The position numbers were made by a program, and so were the translations under genes. The notes beneath the pieces were generated by a model. That model was not told the origin of the DNA. It searched no databases and saw nothing but the letters and a program-made list of their open reading frames with translations. Shown one piece after another: positions 40,712 to 49,650 of a stretch of 64,000 nt of DNA; position 1 is the first letter of the stretch, and each line of letters opens with the position of its first letter. This DNA comes from Desulfovibrio sp. (GTDB taxonomy: Bacteria; Desulfobacterota; Desulfovibrionia; Desulfovibrionales; Desulfovibrionaceae): positions 62,001 through 126,000 of the forward strand of contig JALHJW010000009.1 of assembly GCA_022839785.1 (NCBI GenBank), read 5' to 3'.

Positions 40712-41765
40712 GTTGCGCGGCTCCTTTCACGGGCTGCTCGATGCGCACCCCAAAAGCAGTTCGTTCGATGCGGCCTTCCACCAGTCCCAAACGGCGCAGC
40801 GGGCTGCCGCAAGCGCAAGGGCCGGGGAGCAGCCGGGCGAAATCCCCGGTGCGGTAGCGCAGGAGCGGCATGCCTCCGCGCTGCAGCGTGCTGACCACGA
40901 TCTCTCCCGGCTCGCCCACGGGCAGAAGACTGCCGGTTTCGGGGTCCACAATCTCCACGTAGAGATCCGCCTCGCGCAGATGGTATCCGGCATGGGCCGG
41001 ACATTCCACCGCCGCGCCGAAACCGGTCTCGGTCAGGCCGTAATGGGCGAAGACTTCCGCTCCCCAGGTGTCCTGTATCCTGGAGCGCAGCGCCTCGGGC
41101 ACGGGCTCGCCGGAGAGGAGGATGCTGCGCAATACGCCTCTTCCGAGGGGCATCGCGGCCGGTTCCTCAAGCAACGCGGCGATCTGCGAGGGCAGGGCGG
41201 CCACGCAGGCGATCTCCTCCCGCTCGATGCTGCACAGCAGCTCGTCCGGAGCGGCCTTGGCCGGGGCGAACACGGGCCTTGCCCCCATCATCCGCACGGC
41301 GCGTCCCAGAAGGTCGGCCGCGCCGTCGGGGCTGCGTCCCGGCAGGAGGATGAAGACCGTGTCCCCTGGCCGCGCCAGCAGGGTCATGCCGACCCGGAAG
41401 AAATCCAGGGTCGCGTCGAGGTCTTCTTCCGTGAGGAAGATGCGCTTGGGGGCTCCCGTGGTTCCGGATGTGCTCAGGGTCACCACCCTGGCCACGTCGT
41501 TCTGCGAGACGCAGAGCATGCGCTCGGCCTGGAGTCTGAGGTCCTGGGAGGTGAGCAGGGGAAGCTGGGCAAAATCGGCGAAGGACGCCGGGCAATCCTG
41601 CGGCAGACCCGCCAGCCGCTTGCGGTAGAAGGGGCTCTTGAGCCTGGCCCAGAGCACGCTGTGCCGCAAGGCCGACAACTGCCAGGCGGACAGGACCGCG
41701 CTGTCGAGTTCGGCCAGCCCGGCGCGCCCGGCCACCCAGGCGTCGAGGGGGCGCTGGGGGGTCAT
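40683..41765 (-). CDS. AMP-forming acyl-CoA-ligase-like protein (PaaK-related, DVU_1553 type)
   Basis: The 360-residue protein has LSTSGTTGAPKRIFL (adenylate-forming P-loop), AHYGLTETGFG and RYRTGDFARLL. It is shorter than phenylacetate-CoA ligase (about 430) and lacks most of the small C-terminal domain; CACG in LLPGPCACGSPLRRLG is typical of the PaaK branch. What it activates is unknown. Conserved company with mop-type genes suggests a part in cofactor or enzyme modification. The ATG overlaps the radical SAM stop. Confidence 0.83.
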   Translation of the reverse strand: MTPQRPLDAWVAGRAGLAELDSAVLSAWQLSALRHSVLWARLKSPFYRKRLAGLPQDCPASFADFAQLPLLTSQDLRLQAERMLCVSQNDVARVVTLSTSGTTGAPKRIFLTEEDLDATLDFFRVGMTLLARPGDTVFILLPGRSPDGAADLLGRAVRMMGARPVFAPAKAAPDELLCSIEREEIACVAALPSQIAALLEEPAAMPLGRGVLRSILLSGEPVPEALRSRIQDTWGAEVFAHYGLTETGFGAAVECPAHAGYHLREADLYVEIVDPETGSLLPVGEPGEIVVSTLQRGGMPLLRYRTGDFARLLPGPCACGSPLRRLGLVEGRIERTAFGVRIEQPVKGAAQRERPAFNAQ

Positions 41766-43126
41766 CGCTTCCCCCGGTACAGCGTCCGTCCGTCGGCCGC
41801 CGTCAGGTTGTAAAGGCAAAAGGGGATGAGCCCGCCGTCCGCGGCCTGTACATGGATGCAGCAGCCGCGCACCCGTTCGAGATCCAGGCTCCAGACGTCC
41901 TGGAAGGCCATGCAGGAAATGGAGAACCGGTTTTCCGTGGCGGCGCGGGCCAGGAAGCGGTCGAAGTCGTCCGGTTGCGCGGGAAGGGGGCGCGCGGGCC
42001 TGGGCGCTGCCCACTGCCGGGCGGTGAAGGCGCGGGACTGGGCCGCGCCGTCTTCCGCCTTGGGTATCTCGCCGCAGCACCCGTCGCTGTTTTCACGCAG
42101 GGCTTCGAGTCCTCCGCCGGGCAGGCGCAGGAAACTGCCGGAAAAGGAGCAGAGTTCATGCTCGCAGCAGGGTGGGTGGACATCCTCCTCGCGCAACAGG
42201 CCTCCGGATTGGGCCACGAGTCCGCGCAGCACCTCGGGCAGGGTCAGATTCGCCCGCTGGCTTGGGGTGGATGCTCCGCCCTTCCAGGGGTAGCGGCCGA
42301 AGGAGGCGGCGGGCTGGAAATGCACCCCGCGCACGGCGGGGGCTTGGGACAGCGCCAGCCGGAGGATGTCGCCGAGTTCCCGGTCGTTGACCCCGCGCAC
42401 CACGGTGGGCACGAGGACCACGCCCAGCCCGGCCTTGTCCGCCGCGCGTATGGCCCCGAGCTTGTCGGCGAGAAGCGGGCGGCCGCGCAGTGCCGCGCAG
42501 GCCGCGTCCGAACCGTCGAACTGCAGAAAGACAGAGGCCAACCCGGCCCCGGCCAGACGCCCGGCGTAGTCCGGCTCGCGGCCCAGGCGCAGGCCGTTGG
42601 TGTTGAGCTGCACGAAAGAGAATCCCGCCTCGCGGGCGGCCGCGATCACGGCGGGCAGGTCCTCGCGCAGGGTGGGTTCGCCGCCGGAAAGCTGCAGATT
42701 GCATTGCCCGGCGGTTCGCCTGAGGTCGATCAGGCGGCGCGCGAGTTCGTCGAGCGGCGGATCGTCCGCGTCCGCCCCCGCCGAGGCGAAGCAGACCGGG
42801 CAGCGCAGATCGCAGCGCTGCGTGATCTCCACCACCGCTGTGCAGGTGTGCTGGCCGTGCTCCCGGCACAGGCCGCAGGCGAAGGGGCAACCTTCCTCTG
42901 CGCTTTCCCGGGGTTCAGGGGGCATGGAGGGGCGCTTGGGCCTGCGCCATGCGGTCATGGCCGGGTCCCCCCGCCAGACCGGCGCGCTGAACGCTCCGTG
43001 GTCCGGACAGACGCGTTCCAAAAAGACCGTGTCCCCGCGCAGCACCCGCTGCGCAGGGAGCCGGGCGAGGCAGACCGGGCAAAGACTCAGGGTGGCGGAA
43101 AGGACCGCGGCGGGGGCGGCGTTCAT
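41762..43126 (-). CDS. trsS: Radical SAM protein TrsS-like (DVU_1554 type), all-cysteine form
   Basis: The 454-residue protein has a cysteine-rich N-terminus (CPVC, CPDHG, CPFACGLC), the radical SAM cluster motif CDLRCPVC after VVEITQR, a QLSGGEPTLREDL (GGE) segment, and further cysteines in CCEHELCSF and CCGE. The C-terminus reads RVRGCCIHVQAADGGLIPFCLYNLT. I recall the family being named TrsS, with selenoprotein members; no in-frame TGA occurs here, so this member is all-Cys. It sits in the mop operon with a methyltransferase and C-GCAxxG-C-C protein. Substrate unknown. Confidence 0.83.
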   Translation of the reverse strand: MNAAPAAVLSATLSLCPVCLARLPAQRVLRGDTVFLERVCPDHGAFSAPVWRGDPAMTAWRRPKRPSMPPEPRESAEEGCPFACGLCREHGQHTCTAVVEITQRCDLRCPVCFASAGADADDPPLDELARRLIDLRRTAGQCNLQLSGGEPTLREDLPAVIAAAREAGFSFVQLNTNGLRLGREPDYAGRLAGAGLASVFLQFDGSDAACAALRGRPLLADKLGAIRAADKAGLGVVLVPTVVRGVNDRELGDILRLALSQAPAVRGVHFQPAASFGRYPWKGGASTPSQRANLTLPEVLRGLVAQSGGLLREEDVHPPCCEHELCSFSGSFLRLPGGGLEALRENSDGCCGEIPKAEDGAAQSRAFTARQWAAPRPARPLPAQPDDFDRFLARAATENRFSISCMAFQDVWSLDLERVRGCCIHVQAADGGLIPFCLYNLTAADGRTLYRGKR

Positions 43127-43575
43127 TCCCCTGCCGCCTCCGACGGGTCCACGCCGAGCCCTGTGAGGATGGAGAGGATGCGTCCCCAGGCGTCGGAGAG
43201 CAGTTCGGCGCAACGGCTCATGTCCGGTTTGCCGTCCGGGCACTCGCCCAGGATCTCGGCGCAGGCCGTGCCGCCATACTGTGCCGTGCGTTCGCCGAAC
43301 CACTCGTAGTATTCCGCGACGGCCAGGTCGGCCTTGTCCGAGGCGGTCTCGTCGTCCGCGCCCTTGCCCAGGTAGAGCGAAAGCACGCAGGCCCCGCCCG
43401 TGAGCACGCCGCAGGTCCCGCCGCACTGCCCCATGCCGTGGCACAGGCCGCCCAAGGCGCGGATGAGGCCGGGGTTCTCGCGTTCCTGCGCCGCCAGCGC
43501 GAGCAGGCCGAGTATCTGGCTGCAGCAGTAGCCGCGCGCCGCCAGGGGCAGGATGTCCAGAAGGTATTGGCTCAT
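43123..43575 (-). CDS. C-GCAxxG-C-C family redox protein (DVU_1555 type)
   Basis: The 150-residue protein begins with a helix, then YCCSQILGLLAL, RALGGLCHGMGQCGGTCGVLTGGACVLSLYLG and a late Cys pair ACAEILGEC, matching the C_GCAxxG_C_C family with its conserved cysteines. Members are often adjacent to redox or radical SAM genes and probably bind a metal or FeS centre. AAGGAAC precedes ATG 43575, overlapping the upstream methyltransferase stop by 4 bp. Confidence 0.85.
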   Translation of the reverse strand: MSQYLLDILPLAARGYCCSQILGLLALAAQERENPGLIRALGGLCHGMGQCGGTCGVLTGGACVLSLYLGKGADDETASDKADLAVAEYYEWFGERTAQYGGTACAEILGECPDGKPDMSRCAELLSDAWGRILSILTGLGVDPSEAAGE

Positions 43576-44246
43576 GCGCGTTCCTTACGTTTTTGCGCCA
43601 CGCACAGGCAGTATCCGGGCCGTGCGCCGCTCCCGCAGCCGAGCCCCAGGGCCTCCTGCGGGAATCCGGCGAAGATGAGCCGCCCGGCCAGCTCGGCTAG
43701 CGAGCGGGAATGGTCCTCGAAAAGGAGAATGCCGAATCCGGCGCGCATCAGACGCTCTTCCAGCAGGCAGCGGGAGACGGCTCCGGAGGCGCAACCCGCC
43801 GCCTGGCTTTCCGCCGGGTCCCCGGGGGAACGGAGGTAGAGGTCCGAGAGCAACAGACGGCCGCCAGGGGCCAGCACGCGGGCGGTCTCGGCCAGGAAGG
43901 CGTCCGGGGCGGGCGAGAGGGAAAGCACGCACTCGCAGAGCGCGGCATCCAGACTCTCCCCGGCCAGGGGCAGGGCCTCGCCCCGGCCGCGCAGCAGAGG
44001 AGCGGACGTCCGCGCTTCGGCCAGCAGTTCGGCGCTCGGGTCCAGCCCCAGGGTGGAGAACCCCCGCGCTTCCAGGAGGGACAGGCTCGCTCCCCGGCCG
44101 CAGCCGAGGTCGGCGACGCGCGCCCCGCGCGCCAAGCCGCACACGTCCAAGCCGCGCTCCGTAAGCGCCGCGCCGCCCGGCCGGAGCGCCGGACCGGTCA
44201 GGTCGCGAAACTCCGGCCGGGCGAAGAGCGGCAGCGCGGCGTCCAC
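43572..44246 (-). CDS. trsM: SAM-dependent methyltransferase (TrsM-like, DVU_1556 type)
   Basis: The 224-residue class I methyltransferase has VADLGCGRGASLSLLEARG (SAM loop), LDPSAELLAEA, ALCECVLSLSP and LAPGGRLLLSDLYL. A notable cysteine-containing insert, AGCASGAVSRCLLEERL, follows. GTG 44246 overlaps the last base of the upstream stop codon with GGAGG before it. The gene lies between the oxidoreductase and C-GCAxxG-C-C genes in the mop operon; a methyl acceptor is not known. Confidence 0.83.
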   Translation of the reverse strand: MDAALPLFARPEFRDLTGPALRPGGAALTERGLDVCGLARGARVADLGCGRGASLSLLEARGFSTLGLDPSAELLAEARTSAPLLRGRGEALPLAGESLDAALCECVLSLSPAPDAFLAETARVLAPGGRLLLSDLYLRSPGDPAESQAAGCASGAVSRCLLEERLMRAGFGILLFEDHSRSLAELAGRLIFAGFPQEALGLGCGSGARPGYCLCVAQKRKERA

Positions 44247-46789
44247 TACTTGTCCTCCAGCAGGCGTTCCACATCGGCCATCTTGCCCAGGGCCAGGGAC
44301 TCCGGAATCAGGGCGCGGCCGCAGCGGGCGCAGGCGAGCAGAGTGATGGTGAAGGCGCTGCCGAGGTAGGAGACCTCGACCAGCCGGGGCTCGAGCGGCT
44401 CGCCGCAGGAACAGGACCACTCGCCGGATTCGGGCAGATAGACTTGGGCCGCGTTTGAGCGGGCATCGCCGCTTCCCGCCGCGCTTCCCGCGCCTCCCGG
44501 CTGCATACGGTGGCTCCAGGCGCGGTGCAGGACAAATGCGCCGTCCTTTCGCTCGTACTCGGCCCAGAATGTCACCCGCCGAGGCCTGAAGCCCGCCAGC
44601 ACCCGTCCGTCACGATCCGCGAACCACTCGCCGCTCGCTTCGGCGTTCTGGATCAGGGCGCGCAGATCCTCGCGCAAGATGCGGCGTTCCTCCATGATTT
44701 GGGCAAGTTCAGGAGAAATGGTCAGGTTGGGAGCCGCGCTTGGCCGCCCGGATTCCTCGCCCCAGACTTCCCGCAGGATATCCTGCCTCAGCCGCGCCCG
44801 CGTCTCATGGCGGTCGGACCATCCCGGACCCCGCGCGGCGGGATCGAAATCCGGTGCGGCGGCCGGGCCGGGGAAGAGGAAGTCGAGGACGTGCCACGTC
44901 CGTTTGCCCTCGGCCGCGAGGCGGTCGCGGCACATGGCGCAGGAGGCGGCGAAATCGAGGGGGCTTGCCGCGACTCGGCGCGCCGCCACCTGCCGGGCCA
45001 TGTCCGGCGCGGCGTTGCCCACCAGACCGCCGTAGCCGCAGCATTCCGTGTGAAGTCCGGAGAGCCGCAGCTCCTCGAAGGCCACGCCGCATCGGTCGAG
45101 GATTGCGCGCACGGCCGCCTGCGCCTCGGCGTCATGCCGCATGGTGCAGGGATCGTGCAGCGCCAGGGGAGTCGAGACTTTCGCGCCTCGGGCCGGGGGC
45201 GGCTCCAGTTTTGCGAGAACGGTCCAGAGCGAGGACGGCGCCATGTCCGGCGCGGCCTCGCGCAGCACGGCGAGGCAGGAGGAGCAGGCCGTGACCACCT
45301 TGGGTTTGCCAAGGGATTCCCAGGCCGCGCGCATCGTCGCGAGGGCTGCCGAGAAAAGATCCTCACGCCCGGCCCAGCGCGCCGGGACGGCGCAGCAGCG
45401 CAGCATGAGCCCCACGCCGCCGGAAAGGCGGCCGCGCAGGAAGTCGTACGCCGAGCGCACATGGTGCGGGTGCGAAGCCGCGAGCTGGCAGCCGGGGAAG
45501 AAGAGGTGGGCGCAGCGTTCCTGCCCGGGCTCGGCCCGCGCCAGGACGAAATCCGGGCCGTTGCTGAAGTCCATGTCCTCCAACGCGAATTCGTGGGCCG
45601 AGGGCGGCATCTTGCCGCGCGCCACCATGTCGCGCCGCGCCGTGAGGCAGAGGTCGGCCATGGAGAAGCGTTCAGGACAGACCTCTGCGCACAGGCCGCA
45701 GAGACTGCAGGAGTTGACCATCAGGTTGGCCTGGTGCACGCCCTGCACGATGGCGGCGTTGTTGTATATCTGCCGCGCGTACGTGCGGGGATAGCCCTTG
45801 TGGCGCTCAAGGTAGGCGCAGACGCTCACGCACTGCATGCACTGGCAGTTCAGGCAGCGCGCGGCCTCCGCCGCCGCCTCGGCGGCGTCGTACCCGTGCG
45901 CCGGATCGGCCGGGAGCACGCGGGGAAGGGGCCGCACCTCAGCGAGGGAGGTGAAGAGCCGGGTCGGTCCCGCACCCTCGCGCTCGCGCGCGGCCGTGAG
46001 CGAAGTTTTGCTCAGATGCCTGTCCATGGAGGCGGCGGCGCGGCGGCCGTCGGCAGCCTCTTGCACGAACGACGGCCCTTCCGTCGGAGGCCATCCTCCG
46101 TAGAAGATGCCGGAGGGGGCATCCTCGGAAAGTCGGGCGAGAGTGAGCGGATCGACGTGGCTCCGGTCCTCGGGGCAGATGCCGGGCGCGACGCCCGCCT
46201 CCACGAAGACCGCGCCGAATTCCGCGCGTGTGGCGGCCAGAAAGGCGAGGTCGAGCGTCCGGTCGGTGTGGACGTTGACGTCCATGGCCGCAAGCCGCCC
46301 AAGCTCACGCTCAAGCTCCGCGCCGGGCAGCGCGGCCTCGGGCAGATCGCGCAGGCTTCCGCCGAGCTGTTCGCCGGGTGCGAAGATGGTCACTGCATGG
46401 CCCTTGCGCGCCAGGTCCCAGGCGCAGGTCAGGGCCGCAAGGCCGTCTCCCAGCACAGCGGCCCGCCTGCCGGTGCGGGGCAGCACCAGGGGTTTGGGAC
46501 CTGGGCGGCCCAGACGCATGCAGGCGCGCTCCAACTCCCCGATGGCCAGCGGATCGCCCGCTTCGTCGCGCTTGCAGGACGCCTCGCAGGGATGGTCGCA
46601 GATGCGTCCCATGACTCCGGGCAGGGGCATGGTCTTTTCGAGGATTTTGCGCGCGCCGGAGGGGTCGTTCGCGGCCATGCGCGCCATGAAGCCGCGCACG
46701 TCCACCCGTAGCGGACAGGCCGCCTGGCACCAGGGCGGCTCCTCCTGGATGCAGCGTTTTTCCCAGTCCCGCAGCGTCGATTGTTCCAT
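44246..46789 (-). CDS. Large FeS/nucleotide-binding oxidoreductase with CCG domains and C-terminal redox domain
   Basis: The 847-residue protein has a dicluster-binding start (Cys13, Cys21, Cys25, CDHPCEASC), a FAD/NAD-type Rossmann segment AAVLGDGLAALTCAW, two 4Fe-4S motifs (CLNCQCMQCVSVC and CSLCGLCAEVC) and paired CCG domains as in heterodisulfide reductase HdrB (CCAVPARWAG, HTECCGYGGLVG). Residues about 700-847 form an extra domain with SCSC and CARC, like the separate DVU_1557 redox protein. It likely feeds or drains electrons for the mop system. GGGAAGGAC precedes ATG 46789. Confidence 0.82.
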   Translation of the reverse strand: MEQSTLRDWEKRCIQEEPPWCQAACPLRVDVRGFMARMAANDPSGARKILEKTMPLPGVMGRICDHPCEASCKRDEAGDPLAIGELERACMRLGRPGPKPLVLPRTGRRAAVLGDGLAALTCAWDLARKGHAVTIFAPGEQLGGSLRDLPEAALPGAELERELGRLAAMDVNVHTDRTLDLAFLAATRAEFGAVFVEAGVAPGICPEDRSHVDPLTLARLSEDAPSGIFYGGWPPTEGPSFVQEAADGRRAAASMDRHLSKTSLTAAREREGAGPTRLFTSLAEVRPLPRVLPADPAHGYDAAEAAAEAARCLNCQCMQCVSVCAYLERHKGYPRTYARQIYNNAAIVQGVHQANLMVNSCSLCGLCAEVCPERFSMADLCLTARRDMVARGKMPPSAHEFALEDMDFSNGPDFVLARAEPGQERCAHLFFPGCQLAASHPHHVRSAYDFLRGRLSGGVGLMLRCCAVPARWAGREDLFSAALATMRAAWESLGKPKVVTACSSCLAVLREAAPDMAPSSLWTVLAKLEPPPARGAKVSTPLALHDPCTMRHDAEAQAAVRAILDRCGVAFEELRLSGLHTECCGYGGLVGNAAPDMARQVAARRVAASPLDFAASCAMCRDRLAAEGKRTWHVLDFLFPGPAAAPDFDPAARGPGWSDRHETRARLRQDILREVWGEESGRPSAAPNLTISPELAQIMEERRILREDLRALIQNAEASGEWFADRDGRVLAGFRPRRVTFWAEYERKDGAFVLHRAWSHRMQPGGAGSAAGSGDARSNAAQVYLPESGEWSCSCGEPLEPRLVEVSYLGSAFTITLLACARCGRALIPESLALGKMADVERLLEDK

Positions 46790-46810
46790 GTCCTTCCCGT
46801 AGACTTGAAA

Positions 46811-46837
46811 GGGCGGGCGCGCAATGCGCGCCCGCCC
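46811..46837 (-). terminator. Intercistronic hairpin after mop
   Basis: GGGCGGGCGCGC (46811-46822) and GCGCGCCCGCCC (46826-46837) flank AAT. It lies between the mop stop and the next gene; on the minus strand only TTTC follows. It may lower read-through or stabilise the mop mRNA. Confidence 0.6.
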
Positions 46838-46855
46838 CTGTTCACGTGATGCTGT

Positions 46856-49579
46856 TTAGGCCTTGGCCTTGAGACCGGCGAGCACCTTCTCCGGCAGGGC
46901 CGGAAGCTTGGTGATGCGCACCCCGCAGGCGTTGGTGATGGCGTTGATGATCGCTGCGTGCGGACAGGTGAGCGGGATTTCGCCCACGCCCGAAGCCCCG
47001 AACGGTCCGTCCGGACGGGGCGACTCGACGTAGATGAGTTCCATGTCGTCCGGGATCTGCTTGGCGAAGGGGAATCCCGCGCCGACCAAGGTCGAGTGCT
47101 TCTTGAGGTCCTCGAAGTCCTCGGAGAGCGCGAGGCCGATGCCCTGGGCCAGACCGCCGTAGAGCTGGCCGTCCACGACCAGCTTGCTGTTGACCTTGCC
47201 CACGTCGGCCACCAAGGTCATCTTTTCCACCTGGGTTTCGCCGGTGGCCACGGTCACCGCGACCTCGGCCATGAACAGGCCGTACATGTAGCAGCAGAAG
47301 GGCTTGCCCTGGCTGTTCTCGTCGCAGTGCGTGGCCGGGGCGGTCCACTTGCCGCTGTAGCGGGTGGGGATCTTCTCGGCCACCATCTCGCTGTAGGTGC
47401 GGAAGCTCTTGTCCGCCTTGCGCATGCCGGACATGAGCAATTCGCAGCCCGCGATGGTGGCGTTGCCGGCCATGACCTGGCTGCGGCTGCCGCCGGCCGG
47501 GCCGGAGTTGGGGGCGAGACTGGTGTCGTTGAGCACCAGCCGGATTTTCTCGGGGGGAACGCCGAGCGGCCGCAGGGCCTCGTGCGCCGTGCCCAGCACG
47601 CCCGCGTCCGCGCCCTGGCCGTGGTCCTCCCAGCAGGCGTACACGGTCACTGTGCCGTCCGGGTTGAGCTCCACGTCGACCTCGGAGGAGTCCGGGCCGT
47701 CCAGGCCCGCGCCGTAGACGCCGAGCGAGATGCCCACGCCCCGCTTGACCGCGGCCGTGGAGTTCTTCTTGGCCTTCTCCAGGGCGGCCTTGTACTTGGG
47801 CCGCAGGATATCCAGCATCTCGGGCAGGCTGTAGACCTCGGGGTCCTGGCCAGTGGGCGTGGTGTCACCCTTGCGGTAGCAGTTCAGGTGGCGCAGCTCG
47901 AGCGGATCCATGCCCAGCTTTTCGGCCAGCTCGTCCATGAGCACTTCGGAGGCGAACTCGGACTGTGGGGAGCCGTAGCCACGGAAGGCCGATCCCCAGG
48001 CGTGGTTGGTGCAGACCGTGCGGCCCTCGCCCCGGATGGCCGGGATGTTGTAGCCCGCGCCGATGAACTGCGCGCCGCGCAGGGTGAGCAGATCGCCGAA
48101 CTCGGAGTAGGGGCCGTGGTCCACGGTCCAGTCGGTCTCCATGGCCAGCAGCTTGCCCTTGTCGTCCGCGGCCATGCGCACGTTCATGAAGAAGGGCGAG
48201 CGCTTGCCGGTGTAGGTCATCTGCTGCTGGTAGTCGTAGCGCAGATGCACCGGGCGGCCGGTGGCCAGGGCGGCCACGCCGACCAGCGCCTCCATGGTCG
48301 GGCTGAACTTGTAGCCGAAGGTGCCGCCCGTGGGGTTCTGGACCAGGACCAGCTTGTCGGCCTCGACGCCCAGGCCCGGGGCGATCATGTACAGGTGCAG
48401 GTGCAGGCCGATGGACTTGGAGTGGATGACCAGCTTGCCGTCCTCGTCCGTGTAGGCGAAGCCGACGTCCGGCTCGATGGGCATGTGCGGCTGGCGGCCG
48501 ACGTAGAAGTCGTCCTCGACCACGACCGGGGCCTTGGAGAAGATGGGTGCGGTTTCGCCGCCCTTGGCGATCTTCTGGATGTAGTAGACGTTGGGCGTGC
48601 CCGGATGGATCTCGACGGCGTCCTCGGCCATGGCCGCGGGCGCGCTCATGTAGGCGGGCAGCTCTTCGAGGGAGACCCGGACCTTCTCGGCGGCGGCGCG
48701 GGCGTTCTTTTCCGTGTCCGCGCAGACGATGGCGACGGCGTCGCCGTACTGGAAGACCTTCTCGTCGCAGAGGATGGGGCGGTCCCAGCCGTCGCCCTTG
48801 TTGGTGGGGAAGGTGATCAGGCCGGTGATGCGGTTCTTGCCCTTGACGTCCTTGTGGGTCAGCACGCTGTGCACGCCGGGCATCTTGAGGGCCGCGGAAG
48901 CGTCGATGCCCTTGATCAGGGCGTGCGAGACCTTGGCCTGGACCAGGGCGAGATGCAGCGTGCCCGCAGGCATCTTGAGGCCGAGGTCCGCGCCGAAGTC
49001 CCAGGTGCCGGTGACCTTGGCCTCGGCGCTGGGACGCGGAATGGTGGAGCCCCAGACCTTGCCGTCCTTGGGCAGCTTGAAGGCAAGGTCCTTCATGGTC
49101 ATCTCGCCGCGCATGACCTTGGCCGCGTCCATGACCGCGTCGGTGAGCTGCTTGTAGCCGGTGCAGCGGCAGGCGTTGCGGTTCTTCTGGAACCAATCGC
49201 GGATGTCGTCGCGGGTCGGTTTGGGCTTGGCGTCGAGCAGCGCCTTGGCGGAGACGATGAAGCCGGGGGAGCAGAAGCCGCACTGCGCGCCGCCGTGGAC
49301 CATCCACGCCAGCTGCAGGGGGTGCAGGTTGCCGGGCTGTCCGAGGCCTTCGATGGTGTAGATCTCGGCTTTGTCCGGGACCTTCTTCATCTTGGTCACG
49401 CAGGAGCGGACCAGCTTGCCGTCCATGATCACGTTGCACGCGCCGCACTGGCCCTGGCCGCAGCCGACCTTGGTGCCGGTGAGCAGAAGCTGGCCGCGGA
49501 TCACGTCGGCCAGGGTGTCCTCGGGCGCGACGACGAGCGTCCGGGGAACCGAGTTGATGGTCAGATACTTCTTGATCAT
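46856..49579 (-). CDS. mop: Aldehyde oxidoreductase Mop (molybdenum, xanthine oxidase family)
   Basis: The 907-residue enzyme has the same length as D. gigas MOP. The first 2Fe-2S uses Cys40, Cys45, Cys48, Cys60; the second Cys100, Cys103, Cys137, Cys139, the D. gigas numbering. The Moco domain carries GGTFGYKFSPTMEALVGV, GSAFRGYGSPQSEFA and GASGVGEIPL with the catalytic glutamate (near 867). It oxidises aldehydes to acids in the cytoplasm with a molybdopterin cytosine dinucleotide cofactor. AAGGAGG precedes the ATG. It is in an operon with Moco-handling proteins. Confidence 0.97.
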   Translation of the reverse strand: MIKKYLTINSVPRTLVVAPEDTLADVIRGQLLLTGTKVGCGQGQCGACNVIMDGKLVRSCVTKMKKVPDKAEIYTIEGLGQPGNLHPLQLAWMVHGGAQCGFCSPGFIVSAKALLDAKPKPTRDDIRDWFQKNRNACRCTGYKQLTDAVMDAAKVMRGEMTMKDLAFKLPKDGKVWGSTIPRPSAEAKVTGTWDFGADLGLKMPAGTLHLALVQAKVSHALIKGIDASAALKMPGVHSVLTHKDVKGKNRITGLITFPTNKGDGWDRPILCDEKVFQYGDAVAIVCADTEKNARAAAEKVRVSLEELPAYMSAPAAMAEDAVEIHPGTPNVYYIQKIAKGGETAPIFSKAPVVVEDDFYVGRQPHMPIEPDVGFAYTDEDGKLVIHSKSIGLHLHLYMIAPGLGVEADKLVLVQNPTGGTFGYKFSPTMEALVGVAALATGRPVHLRYDYQQQMTYTGKRSPFFMNVRMAADDKGKLLAMETDWTVDHGPYSEFGDLLTLRGAQFIGAGYNIPAIRGEGRTVCTNHAWGSAFRGYGSPQSEFASEVLMDELAEKLGMDPLELRHLNCYRKGDTTPTGQDPEVYSLPEMLDILRPKYKAALEKAKKNSTAAVKRGVGISLGVYGAGLDGPDSSEVDVELNPDGTVTVYACWEDHGQGADAGVLGTAHEALRPLGVPPEKIRLVLNDTSLAPNSGPAGGSRSQVMAGNATIAGCELLMSGMRKADKSFRTYSEMVAEKIPTRYSGKWTAPATHCDENSQGKPFCCYMYGLFMAEVAVTVATGETQVEKMTLVADVGKVNSKLVVDGQLYGGLAQGIGLALSEDFEDLKKHSTLVGAGFPFAKQIPDDMELIYVESPRPDGPFGASGVGEIPLTCPHAAIINAITNACGVRITKLPALPEKVLAGLKAKA

Positions 49580-49650
49580 TACCTGCCTCCTTGTCGCTTT
49601 GGCGGTTGGTATCGCTCAACAGGCCGGGACTTCCCCTCCACCGCGGAGGA

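Noticed and set aside
41762..43126. Selenocysteine in the radical SAM protein
   Set aside because: The frame is continuous with Cys at the C-terminal position; no in-frame TGA is present.
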